From contig VBOT01000136.1 in NCBI GenBank assembly GCA_005893225.1, positions 1-51,056 on the forward strand: 51,056 nt of DNA. Reading direction: 5' to 3'. Shown here in pieces: positions 29,012 through 37,058 of this stretch (its first letter is position 1; every line of letters starts with the position of its first letter). Source of the DNA: Candidatus Eiseniibacteriota bacterium. GTDB taxonomy: Bacteria > Eisenbacteria > RBG-16-71-46. The notes under the pieces are model-generated. The model had not been told where the DNA came from. It saw only the letters and a program-made list of their open reading frames with translations, and did no database searches. The position numbers and the translations under genes are program-made.

Positions 29012-29035
29012 GATGTTGGCGTGCTCACGATGTTG
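29002..29035 (-). repeat. 17-bp perfect tandem duplication inside lolC/E
   Basis: The 17-mer GCGTGCTCACGATGTTG (plus strand) occurs twice head to tail at 29002-29018 and 29019-29035 with no mismatch. Seventeen is not a multiple of three, so it shifts the lolC/E frame and creates an immediate TGA. Removing one copy restores a continuous FtsX-family protein. Confidence 0.97.
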
Positions 29036-29904
29036 AACGCCGCCACCAGGACGATCAGCGCCAGGATCACGAACATCACCGCCTTCTCGAGCTTCATCCA
29101 GGTGAACAGGTTGCGGTTGAGCTCGATCCAGTTGTTGGCCCGGAGCCCGGGAGTCCCGAGCGCCCTCATCAGGCGTCCCTCGGCGCGCGGTGCGTCGAAC
29201 ATGTCGCTGAGCCGCACCTCGATGCCGGTCACCGCGTCGCCGAGGTCGAAGAACCTCTGCGCGGCGCCGATCGAAGTGAAGCCGAAGCTCGAGTCGTAGG
29301 TGTAGAGCCCGGAGGTGAAGACGCCGACCAGCCGGAAGGCCTGGAGCTTGGGCGCGAAGCCGAACGCCGAGCCACGGTCGCTCCTCAGGGTGGCGAGCAG
29401 CAACCGGTCTCCCACCCGCGCGCCGAGCCGCGCCGTCAGCTCCGAGCCCAGTACGATCCCCGGCAGGCCTTCGGCGGTCGCGATCGGGATCGAATCGAGC
29501 GGCGGCGCGATGTGCTGCCCGATGCTGGTCACCGAGCGCTCGGCCGCGAGGTCCACCCCTTTGACCACCAGGCCTTCGGTGAGCCCGTCCCGGTACACCA
29601 TGGCCTTGACGTAGGTGAACGGGGCCACTCCCAGCACGCCCCGCTCCCCCTTGAGCCGCGCCACCAGGGCGCCGGGCTCCCGCACTCCGCCGGTGTTCTC
29701 ACCCAGGAACACGACGTGGGCGTCGGTCCCCGCGATGCGGGTCTGGATCTCGTTCTCGAACCCGTTCATCACCGCCAGCACGGTGAGCAGAGCGGTCACC
29801 CCGAGCGCCACCCCCGCGATCGAGATTCCGGTGAGGAGGGTGATGAATCCGCTCTGCCGCCGCGTCCGCAGGTAGCGGGCGGCGATCCACAGCGGGAGAT
29901 TCAC
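29008..29904 (-). CDS. lolC: LolC/E permease, N-terminal part (frame ends at the 17-bp duplication)
   Basis: 298 residues. [55 protein letters not shown] is the canonical LolC/E first membrane helix and MacB-like periplasmic domain start. The periplasmic domain follows ([15 protein letters not shown]...[20 protein letters not shown]...[14 protein letters not shown]), then the second membrane helix [22 protein letters not shown], after which the frame ends in PTS-stop. With the 120-residue fragment it would make about 410 residues, normal for LolC/E. Start GTG 29904 shares GTGA with the lysS stop. Only one permease gene is present next to lolD, so it may work as a homodimer (LolF-like) or have a partner elsewhere. 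The track merges this frame with the lysS N-terminus into an artificial 821-residue ORF. Confidence 0.88.
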   Translation of the reverse strand: MNLPLWIAARYLRTRRQSGFITLLTGISIAGVALGVTALLTVLAVMNGFENEIQTRIAGTDAHVVFLGENTGGVREPGALVARLKGERGVLGVAPFTYVKAMVYRDGLTEGLVVKGVDLAAERSVTSIGQHIAPPLDSIPIATAEGLPGIVLGSELTARLGARVGDRLLLATLRSDRGSAFGFAPKLQAFRLVGVFTSGLYTYDSSFGFTSIGAAQRFFDLGDAVTGIEVRLSDMFDAPRAEGRLMRALGTPGLRANNWIELNRNLFTWMKLEKAVMFVILALIVLVAAFNIVSTPTS

Positions 29905-30824
29905 CGTGCCGCGTTCCCGGGCTGCGCGTCGCCCGCGCGCGCGCCGACCGCGGGGCCCTCCGGCTCGATCTCGCCCCGTCCCTCCTCGGGTCGGAGCTGG
30001 GGGAACAGGATGACGTCGCGGATCGAGCGCGAATCGGTGAGCAGCATCGCCAGCCGGTCGATGCCGATGCCCACGCCGCCGGTGGGCGGCATGCCGTACT
30101 CCAGCGCGCGGAGGTAATCGTGGTCGATCACCTGCGCCTGCTCGTCGCCGTTCGCGCGGCGCGCCATCTGATCCTCGAACGCCCGGGCCTGCGCCTCCGG
30201 GTCGTTCTGTTCCGAGAACGCGTTCGCGAGCTCCATGCCCGACACTACCAGCTCGAAGCGCTCCACCAGGGTGGGGTCCCGGCGGCTCGCGCGGGCGAGC
30301 GGCGAAATCTCGGCCGGGAAGTCGACCACGAAGGTGGGCCGGACGATGCGGGGCTCGACCAGCTCCCCAAACAGCGCGTCGAGCAAGCCGCCGGCGCCGA
30401 GTCCCGGTCGCGTCGCCACCCCATGGGCGGCCGCGAGCCGCGCCAGCTGCCGGGCGTCGAGCGACTGCACCGGCTCGCCCACCCGCTCGCCGACCGCTTC
30501 CAGCATCGAGAGGCGCGGCCAGGGAGGAGCGAACTCGAGCCGCTGACCCTGGTAGTCGACCTCGAGCTTCCCGGTCACCGCCTGCACGGCGTCGCACACC
30601 AGGGACTCGGTCAGGTCCATCATGTCGTGGACGTCGGCGAAGGCCTGATAGAACTCCAGCATGGTGAACTCGGGATTGTGTGTCCGGTCCATGCCCTCGT
30701 TGCGGAAGTCGCGCGAGAACTCGTAGACGCGCTCGAGCCCGCCAACGATCAGACGCTTGAGATAGAGCTCGTTCGAGATCCTGAGGTAGAGCTCCATGTC
30801 GAGGGCGTGATGGCGGGTCACGAA
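29901..30824 (-). CDS. lysS: Lysyl-tRNA synthetase, C-terminal catalytic part (downstream of frame break)
   Basis: 307 residues of class II LysRS catalytic domain, beginning [62 protein letters not shown] (motif 2). It ends with motif 3 [37 protein letters not shown]. The serine/histidine-rich tRNA-contact segments are normal. A short charged tail ([23 protein letters not shown]) follows. This part is out of frame with the N-terminal domain at 30826-31416. The eight or so residues that join them in other LysRS (GGAAARP region) are missing. It could in principle start at GTG 30821, but would then lack the anticodon-binding domain. Confidence 0.87.
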   Translation of the reverse strand, partial: FVTRHHALDMELYLRISNELYLKRLIVGGLERVYEFSRDFRNEGMDRTHNPEFTMLEFYQAFADVHDMMDLTESLVCDAVQAVTGKLEVDYQGQRLEFAPPWPRLSMLEAVGERVGEPVQSLDARQLARLAAAHGVATRPGLGAGGLLDALFGELVEPRIVRPTFVVDFPAEISPLARASRRDPTLVERFELVVSGMELANAFSEQNDPEAQARAFEDQMARRANGDEQAQVIDHDYLRALEYGMPPTGGVGIGIDRLAMLLTDSRSIRDVILFPQLRPEEGRGEIEPEGPAVGARAGDAQPGNAAR

Positions 30825-30825
30825 C

Positions 30826-31416
30826 GAGCGGCTGGAGGACCGGGGTCTCGACCTCGAGGTAGCCGCGCCGGTCGAGGTGGGCCCGCAGCGCGGCGACGAG
30901 ACGCGCGCGGCGCCGGAACGCCTCGCGGACCTCGAGGTTCATGAACAGGTCCGCGTAGCGCTGCCGGAACCGCGTCTCCGGGTCCTTGAGCCCGTGCCAC
31001 TTCTCGGGCAGCGGGCGCAGCGACTTGGCCAGCAGCTCGAAGGAGTCCACCCGCACCGTGATCTCGCCGGTGCGGGTCCGGAACGGCGCCCCTTCGACCC
31101 CGATCCAGTCCCCGACGTCGAGCAGCTCGTAGCGGGCGAAGGCATCGCCCAGGTGGTCGGCGCGAAAATAGAGCTGGATCCTGCCGCTCCCGTCCAGCAG
31201 GTGCGCGAATCCGGCCTTGCCGTGGCCGCGCAGGCTCAGGATCCGCCCCGCGAGGCGCACCGGCTGCCCCGGCTCCTGGGTGACGGCCTCGCCGCGGCCC
31301 AGGACGTCCGCCGCGTGGTCCGACGCCGGGTAGCCGTAGGCGTAGGGCTCCACCCCGAGCGCCCGCCAGCGCTCGAGCTTCTCGCGACGCTGGCGCATGA
31401 GTTCCTGGAGCGACAT
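30826..31416 (-). CDS. lysS: Lysyl-tRNA synthetase, N-terminal anticodon-binding part (upstream of frame break)
   Basis: 197 residues up to the break. [29 protein letters not shown] is the typical LysRS start. The OB-fold follows ([39 protein letters not shown]), then [56 protein letters not shown] with motif 1. The expected continuation is in another frame from 30824; read straight on, the frame runs without a stop into lolC/E and is meaningless between. Start ATG 31416 has AAAGG five bases upstream and lies about 80 bases from a strong promoter. LysRS is essential, so either the assembly is wrong here or a second synthetase exists elsewhere. Confidence 0.88.
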
Positions 31417-31496
31417 TGGGACCTTTCGGAAGGACTTGCGCGGTTGGGAAGGGCCGTGGACACCCCGATCCACGAGGCACGCGCGCGATTCCCGCG

Positions 31497-31525
31497 ACTC
31501 TAGGAACGGCTCCGGGAGGTGTCAA
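31497..31525 (-). promoter_or_regulatory. Strong sigma-70-type promoter upstream of the lysS-lol-mcs-clpC-bam-lpx run
   Basis: On the minus strand there is a perfect TTGACA (31520-31525), a 17-base spacer and TAGAGT (31497-31502, 4 of 6 to consensus). It faces lysS and would leave a leader of roughly 75 bases ending in AAAGG-TCCCA-ATG. It sits in the 252-base divergent gap between lysS and the repeat-protein gene. It is the only clear promoter visible for the following 20 kb of closely packed genes. Confidence 0.65.
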
Positions 31526-31668
31526 GGAGCCGCGCTCCCCGCGGCGATCTCGATGCCGAATGGCGAAAGGCGCGCCCCCCATCGATGACCACCCATTATC
31601 ACTGGCATAACAAGCGACCCGGGGGGTATGCTTTTTCCCACGGGGCTCCTTTGTGCGACAGGAGGGCT

Positions 31669-34128
31669 ATGGTCATGAGTTGCCATCCAGGCGGTCAGGC
31701 GGCGGGGGCGGCGGCGAGGGACTCCAACCTCCGGTGGCTCCCGAGGATCGTTGGTCCGGCGTTCCTGCTGGTGATCGCGACGGTGACGTGGTGGTCCGGT
31801 GCCTCGGCCCAGACCTTGCGGGACGATTTCTACGTGACCGACGGGGCCGTGAACGCCTCCGCGCTCTCGGGGAACACGCTCTACATCGGCGGCACGTTCA
31901 CCCAGGTGGGTCCGGCGACCGGATCGTTCGTACCGCTGGACGCCGGGACCGGCGCCCCCCTGAGCGGCTTCCCGAAGGTGGCGGGGTCGGTGTTCACCAT
32001 GGCCCCCGACGGCAGCGGGGGCTGGTTCATCGGCGGCGCCTTCACCGCCGTGGGTGGCACGTTGCGAACCAATCTGGCCCATATCCTGTCCGACAACAGC
32101 CTCTCGCCCTGGAACCCCTTCGCCAATGACGCGGTCCTCTCGATCGCGGCAAGCGGCGGCACCGTGTACGTGGGCGGTCAGTTCACCAGCGCCGGCGACA
32201 GCGCACGCAACTACGTCGCGGCCCTCGACGCCACCACCGGGACGGCCACGCCGTGGAACCCGATCGCCGACAGCTTCGTCCGCGCCATGGTCCTCTCCGG
32301 CAGCGTCCTCTACGTCGGCGGAGACTTCACCGACTTCGGTGTGCCACCCGCCGACACGCCGCGCAACAAGATCGCGGCGCTCGACATCGCGACCGGCATT
32401 CCCACCGCCTGGAACCCGGGCGCCAACTTCCCCGTCCGGGCACTGGCGGTGAGCGGGAACACGGTCTACGCGGGCGGCAGCTTCTCGGGTCTCGGCGGAC
32501 AGGTGAGGAGCCGGATCGGCTCGGTGGATGCCACGACCGGTCTCGCCACGTCGTGGAATCCGGGCGCGAGCAGCGACGTGCGCGCCCTGGTCCTGAACGG
32601 GAGCACGCTCTACGCCGGCGGTTTCTTCACCACCATCGGGGGCCAGGCGCGCAACCGGATCGGCGCCCTCGACGCCACCACCGGCGTCGTCTCCGCCTGG
32701 AACCCGAACGTCAGCAGCGCCAGCAGCAGCGTGCTCTCGATCGCGCTGAGCGGAGGCGTGGTGTACGCCGGTGGGACCTTCACCGTCGTCGGCGGCCAGT
32801 CGCGCAACAACTTGGTGGCGCTGAACGCCACGACCGGAGCGGTCAACGCCTGGAACCCCAACTCCAACGCCAGCGTCTCCGCCCTGGGCGTGAGCGGGTC
32901 CACGGTGTACGCGGGCGGAAGCTTCACCAGCATGGGCGGGCAGCCGCGCAACAAGATCGCCGCCGTCGACACCGGCACCGGGGCGGTCACCGCCTGGAAC
33001 CCCACCGCCAACAACACCGTGAACTCGCTGGCGGTGGGCGGGAGCACGGTCTACGCGGGCGGAATCTTCACCAGCATCGGCGGCCAGACGCGCAACCGGA
33101 TCGCCGCCCTGGATGCCGCGACCGGGCTCGCCACGGCGTGGGACCCGAACGCGAACAGCGACGTGCGCGCGCTGATCCCGAGCGGCAGCAGCGTCTACGC
33201 GGGCGGTTTCTTCACCACCATCGGCGGCCAGCCCCGCAGCGACATCGCGGCCCTGGACGCCACCACCGGGCTCGCCACCTCCTGGAACCCGAGCGCCAAC
33301 GGCGGGGTGAACGCCCTCGTGCTGGACGGCAGCACCCTCTACGTCGGGGGAGCGTTCACCATGCTCGGCGGGGACGCGCGCAACCGGATCGCGACGGTGG
33401 ATGCCGGCACCGGCGTCCTGCAGCCGTGGAACCCGAACGCGAACGACGCCGTCAACGCCATCGCGGTCGGCGGGGGCATGGTCTTCATCGGCGGGGCGTT
33501 CACCAGCCCGCGCAACAAGATCGCGTCGCTCGACCCGAGCACCGGGCTGCCCCTGAGCTGGAACGCCGCCGCCAACGGCAACGTCAGCGCCCTGGCCCTG
33601 AGCGGGACCACGCTGTACGTCGGCGGCGCCTTCACCAGCATGGGCGGGCAGTCACGCTCCAACGTCGCCGCCCTGGATCCCTCGACCGCCGCCGCCACCA
33701 ACTGGAACCCCGGTCCGAACGGCGCCGTCTCGACCCTGGCGCTGAGCATCGACACCGTCCACCTGGGCGGGGCCTTCACGGCCGTGGGCTTCCAGCCTCA
33801 GAGCTACGTCGCCGCCGTGAGCGTCCAGGTCAACGCGGCGCCGCCGATCCCGGACGGAGCGGGGCTCACGCTGCTCCAGCAGATCCGTCCCAACCCCTTC
33901 AGGGCGTCGACCGTGATCCGCTTCTCGCTCGCGAGCTGGCAGCAGGTGTCTCTCAAGATCTACGACGTGCAGGGGCGCGAGGTGGCGAGCCTGATCGACA
34001 ACCAGCGCCAGTCGCCCGGGGTTCACACGGTGGGATTCCAGCGCGGTCGCCTCGCGAGCGGTGTCTACGTGGCGTTCCTCAAGGCCGGCAAGGCGGTGGA
34101 CACGCGAAGGATCATCTGCATTCGCTGA
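31669..34128 (+). CDS. Secreted beta-propeller-like repeat protein with C-terminal sorting (FlgD/Por-type) domain
   Basis: 819 residues. After a long signal peptide (hydrophobic core VGPAFLLVIATVTWW, likely cleavage near ASAQ) come 14 units of about 45-48 residues. The consensus is VYAGG.FT..GGQ.RN.IAALDATTG.AT.WNPNAN..V.AL...GST, resembling delta-60/propeller repeats of secreted proteins. The last 80 or so residues (LLQQIRPNPFRASTVIRFSLASWQQVSLKIYDVQGREVASLIDNQRQSPGVHTVGFQRGRLASGVYVAFLKAG) form the immunoglobulin-like domain used as a type IX-like sorting tag in Bacteroidetes and found widely in FCB phyla. It is probably an exported or surface protein; the ligand is unknown. Start ATG 31669 has GGAGG three bases upstream; the track start at 31519 lies in the promoter region. 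No clear plus-strand promoter is visible (TATGCT at 31627 lacks a convincing -35). Confidence 0.85.
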   Translation: MVMSCHPGGQAAGAAARDSNLRWLPRIVGPAFLLVIATVTWWSGASAQTLRDDFYVTDGAVNASALSGNTLYIGGTFTQVGPATGSFVPLDAGTGAPLSGFPKVAGSVFTMAPDGSGGWFIGGAFTAVGGTLRTNLAHILSDNSLSPWNPFANDAVLSIAASGGTVYVGGQFTSAGDSARNYVAALDATTGTATPWNPIADSFVRAMVLSGSVLYVGGDFTDFGVPPADTPRNKIAALDIATGIPTAWNPGANFPVRALAVSGNTVYAGGSFSGLGGQVRSRIGSVDATTGLATSWNPGASSDVRALVLNGSTLYAGGFFTTIGGQARNRIGALDATTGVVSAWNPNVSSASSSVLSIALSGGVVYAGGTFTVVGGQSRNNLVALNATTGAVNAWNPNSNASVSALGVSGSTVYAGGSFTSMGGQPRNKIAAVDTGTGAVTAWNPTANNTVNSLAVGGSTVYAGGIFTSIGGQTRNRIAALDAATGLATAWDPNANSDVRALIPSGSSVYAGGFFTTIGGQPRSDIAALDATTGLATSWNPSANGGVNALVLDGSTLYVGGAFTMLGGDARNRIATVDAGTGVLQPWNPNANDAVNAIAVGGGMVFIGGAFTSPRNKIASLDPSTGLPLSWNAAANGNVSALALSGTTLYVGGAFTSMGGQSRSNVAALDPSTAAATNWNPGPNGAVSTLALSIDTVHLGGAFTAVGFQPQSYVAAVSVQVNAAPPIPDGAGLTLLQQIRPNPFRASTVIRFSLASWQQVSLKIYDVQGREVASLIDNQRQSPGVHTVGFQRGRLASGVYVAFLKAGKAVDTRRIICIR

Positions 34129-34140
34129 CCGCCGCGACGC

Positions 34141-34190
34141 GGGGCTGAAAAGAGCGGCCGCTCGGGTTTCCGTCCGGGCGGCCGCTCAGC
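34141..34190. terminator. Hairpin between the convergent repeat-protein and purF genes
   Basis: GAGCGGCCGC at 34152-34161 pairs perfectly with GCGGCCGCTC at 34178-34187, and flanking GCT/AGC could extend the stem. There is no T-run, but the place between two convergent 3' ends fits a bidirectional terminator. The purF stop lies inside the right arm. Confidence 0.6.
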
Positions 34191-35691
34191 CTTGGGTCCC
34201 TCGCGCGGCTCCGCGGTGCAGGTTTTCGATCTCCAGCTTGCCGGCGGCGGCGTTCACCGGCACCGGGTACTGGCCGCTGAAGCAGGCGTGACAGAACCGG
34301 CGCCCGTCACGCTCGCACGCGAGCAAGCCCTCGAGCGAGAGATATCCCAGCGAGTCGACGCCGAGGAAGTCGCGGATCTCCTCGACGCTCTTCAGCACTC
34401 CGATCAGCTCCTTCCGGCTCGGCGTGTCGATGCCGTAGAAGCAGGGATGGGTGACCGGGGGCGACCCGACGCGGAAGTGCACCTCGGCGGCTCCCGCGCG
34501 GCGGATCAGGCGCACCAGCTTCCGGCTGGTCGTCCCGCGCACGATCGAGTCGTCCACCAGGACCACCCGCTGGCCGCTCACCACCTCGGCCACGGGGTTG
34601 AACTTGATGCGCACGCTCGAGTCGCGACCCGCCTGGTGGGGCTGGATGAAGGTGCGCCCCACGTAATGGTTGCGGATCAGGCCGAGCTCGAACGGCAGCC
34701 CGGACGCCTCGCTGAATCCCAGCGCGATCGAGTTGCTCGAGTCCGGCACCGCCATCACCAGGTCGGCCGCGGCGGGGTGCTCGTCGGCGAGCCGGTGCCC
34801 GATGCGCCGGCGCACGCGATCGACTCCCTCTCCGAACACCCGGCTGTCGGGGCGGGAGAAATAGATGTGCTCGAAGATGCAGTGCTGGGGCGGGACCGCC
34901 GCCGGCAGCGCGCGTCTCACCTGCATGCCGCGCGGGTCGAAGCGCACCAACTCGCCGGGCTCGACGTCACGCAGGTACTCGGCCCCCACCAGGTCCAGCG
35001 CGCAGGTCTCGCTCGCTACCGCGTAGCCGTCGCCCAGCCGCCCGATACAGAGGGGCCGGATGCCGTGGGCGTCGCGCAGGGCCAGCACGGCGTCGGCGGT
35101 GAGCACCAGCAGGGCGTAGGCGCCTCGCACCTGAAGCGCCGCCTGGATCAGGCCGTCGGCCGGGGTCTCGGCATCCGAGACCGCCATCAGGTGGAGGAAG
35201 ATCTCGGTGTCGAGCGTGGTCTGGAAGATCGAGCCGGAGGCCTCGAGCTTCTCGCGCACCTCCCGGGCGTTCACCAGGTTCCCGTTGTGGGCCAGCGCGA
35301 GTGGCCCGCCGCGGTAGACGACCCGGAGCGGCTGGGTGTTCTCGAGCGTCACGCTGCCAGACGTGGAGTAGCGGTTGTGCCCGATGGCCAGGGTTCCAGG
35401 CAGCTCGGCCAGCCGCGCCTCGGTGAAGACCTCGGAGACCAGGCCGAGCCCCTTGTGGCTGTGGAAGGCGCCGTCCTCGCCGCAGGAGACGATGCCCGCC
35501 GATTCCTGGCCGCGGTGCTGGAGCGCATGGAGGCCGAGCCCCACGATCTGGGCGGCCTCCGGCACGCCGATCGCCGCGAACACGCCGCACTCCTCGCTCC
35601 AGCCCTTGACCCGGCTCCATCCGCCGCAGGCGGGAGCAGGCGCACCCGCGAGATCTCCTCCCGGACCGGCCCCGACGCCGCTCTTCACCAT
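34186..35691 (-). CDS. purF: Amidophosphoribosyltransferase
   Basis: First step of de novo purine synthesis: PRPP plus glutamine to phosphoribosylamine. 501 residues. The N-terminal nucleophile is Cys35 in EECGVFAAIG, preceded by a 34-residue propeptide longer than that of Bacillus (11). The glutaminase domain shows GLGLHALQHRGQESAGIV, GHNRYSTSG and LAHNGNLVNA. The PRTase domain has the PRPP loop VVLVDDSIVRGTTSRKLV. The CHACFSGQYP segment near the end suits the iron-sulfur-type PurF family. The gene follows purQ with ATG 35691 or GTG 35688 (GTGA overlap) behind AGGAGG, and ends at the shared hairpin. Confidence 0.93.
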   Translation of the reverse strand: MVKSGVGAGPGGDLAGAPAPACGGWSRVKGWSEECGVFAAIGVPEAAQIVGLGLHALQHRGQESAGIVSCGEDGAFHSHKGLGLVSEVFTEARLAELPGTLAIGHNRYSTSGSVTLENTQPLRVVYRGGPLALAHNGNLVNAREVREKLEASGSIFQTTLDTEIFLHLMAVSDAETPADGLIQAALQVRGAYALLVLTADAVLALRDAHGIRPLCIGRLGDGYAVASETCALDLVGAEYLRDVEPGELVRFDPRGMQVRRALPAAVPPQHCIFEHIYFSRPDSRVFGEGVDRVRRRIGHRLADEHPAAADLVMAVPDSSNSIALGFSEASGLPFELGLIRNHYVGRTFIQPHQAGRDSSVRIKFNPVAEVVSGQRVVLVDDSIVRGTTSRKLVRLIRRAGAAEVHFRVGSPPVTHPCFYGIDTPSRKELIGVLKSVEEIRDFLGVDSLGYLSLEGLLACERDGRRFCHACFSGQYPVPVNAAAGKLEIENLHRGAARGTQG

Positions 35692-37058
35692 TCCTCCTCC
35701 TCGGTGTTCCACGGTTCGCCCGGCTCCCCGCCGGGCGTGATCCAGGGGAGCGGGATGCCGCTCCCCGGAAGACTCGGGATCTGCGAGAACGGATTGCACA
35801 GGAGCCCGTGGCGGCGGTCGCTCAGCGCCACCAGCTCCGCCGCCGCCGCCGGTCCGTCGACCCCGGCGGCGAACCCCAGCGCCCAGGCCACCGCCTCCCG
35901 AACCTGCACCGCTTCGCCGGTCTCGTGGGCCCACCATCGCTCCGCGGCGCGCCGGCGCCCGCCTCCGCGTTCTCGCACCAGCAGGGCGACCTCGCCGGCC
36001 CGCACCGGTGCGGGGTCCCCGGGCGCGTTGCGAACCGTGCAGCGCTCCTTGTTGGGATTATAGAACTGGGTCGAGCGGTGCAGGCACGCCGCGAGGTCGG
36101 CCGCCCCGGGCAGCGACCCGCCGAGCTCGACCAAGCGCCAGCGGCGGAGCGACTCGAGGCCGCGCGCCGCGGGAAGGCGCGCCCGCGCCACGCTGAGGGC
36201 CGACCAGGCTTCCGGGTCGGAGCCGACCAGCTCGATCCAAGCCTGGTGGCGGCGGAGTCCTTCGAAGAGGCGGAGCCCGGGGCCGGCATCGTCGACCGCC
36301 TCGGCGCCGCCCGCGCCGTCGTCGAACGCCCGCGATCGCGCCTCCGGCCAGGGGCCGACCATCTGTCGCGGGACCGCCCCCAGATCCTGGGCGCGCTCGG
36401 GATGCGGCAGGATGGCGAGCACGTTCCCGCGCGGGTTGCACACCGCCGCCACCGACTCCTCGGCCCCGTTTGGGTGCTCGGGAAACGCGGTCGCCAGCGC
36501 GCCGTCGTGGCGCGCGTAGCGCAGCGGAGTCTGTCCCGCCCGCACCAGGGCCGGCACGCGTCCCGGAGAGCCCACGAAGCGTCCCTCGGCATGCGCGACC
36601 GGCAGGGGCAGCACCGTGCCGGGCTCGAGCTCGCGGGTGAAGACGCACGGAGAAGGTTCCACGCGCGCGTAGACCCAGCGCGAGAAGTAGCCGGTGCGCC
36701 CTCGCATCCGGTTACGAGCCAGGGCGAGCTCCACGCCGCCTCCCCCCGGGATCAGGCCTGCCTCCACCAGCACCTGGGCGCCGTTGCAGATGCCGAGCGC
36801 GGGCTTGCCGCGCTCCAGCTCGCCGTGCAGGACCTCCACCAGCGGATCTTTCGCGGCCAGCGCCCCCGCGCGCACGCGGTCCTGGTACGAGAAACCGCCG
36901 GGCAGCACGTAGGCCTGGAAGTCGCGCAACTCGCCCGCCGGGCGCGTCCAGCGGAAGACCTCGGCGACGAGGCCCACGCGCTCGAGCGCGCGCAGCGTCT
37001 CGGCCTCGCAGTTCACCCCCGGGAACTGGATCACCGCCACCCTGGGGAAGGCCGTCAC
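35685..37058 (-). CDS. purQ: FGAM synthase glutaminase subunit PurQ with long unknown C-terminal extension
   Basis: 457 residues, about twice the usual PurQ length. Residues 1 to about 275 are the class I glutamine amidotransferase: VAVIQFPGVNCEAETLRAL, LPGGFSYQDRVRAG, nucleophile Cys91 in LGICNGAQVL, and His219/Glu221 in LPHPERAQDLG. It supplies ammonia to PurL. Residues from about 275 form a separate region (SLRRWRLVELGGSLPGAADLAACLHRSTQFYNPNKERCTVR...GEVALLVRERGG...AAERWWAHETGE) that I cannot assign. It ends in an acidic tail (EEEEW). No purS is seen next to purQ/purL, so the extension might replace it; that is speculation. Start GTG 37058 shares GTGA with purL and has GAGGAG upstream. Confidence 0.9.
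   Translation of the reverse strand: MTAFPRVAVIQFPGVNCEAETLRALERVGLVAEVFRWTRPAGELRDFQAYVLPGGFSYQDRVRAGALAAKDPLVEVLHGELERGKPALGICNGAQVLVEAGLIPGGGGVELALARNRMRGRTGYFSRWVYARVEPSPCVFTRELEPGTVLPLPVAHAEGRFVGSPGRVPALVRAGQTPLRYARHDGALATAFPEHPNGAEESVAAVCNPRGNVLAILPHPERAQDLGAVPRQMVGPWPEARSRAFDDGAGGAEAVDDAGPGLRLFEGLRRHQAWIELVGSDPEAWSALSVARARLPAARGLESLRRWRLVELGGSLPGAADLAACLHRSTQFYNPNKERCTVRNAPGDPAPVRAGEVALLVRERGGGRRRAAERWWAHETGEAVQVREAVAWALGFAAGVDGPAAAAELVALSDRRHGLLCNPFSQIPSLPGSGIPLPWITPGGEPGEPWNTEEEEW

Noticed and set aside
29008-31473. 821-residue ORF joining a LysRS N-terminus to a LolC/E N-terminus
   Set aside because: The middle third is out-of-frame translation of the lysS catalytic domain; it arises from the lysS frame break, not from a real fusion.
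31600-31668. Promoter for the secreted repeat protein (TATGCT at 31627)
   Set aside because: No acceptable -35 is found at 16-18 bases spacing, so it is only mentioned in the gene entry.
32100-33780. Regularly spaced DNA repeats that could suggest a CRISPR or minisatellite array
   Set aside because: The spacing is about 140 bases, keeps the reading frame and encodes imperfect protein repeats of the secreted protein.
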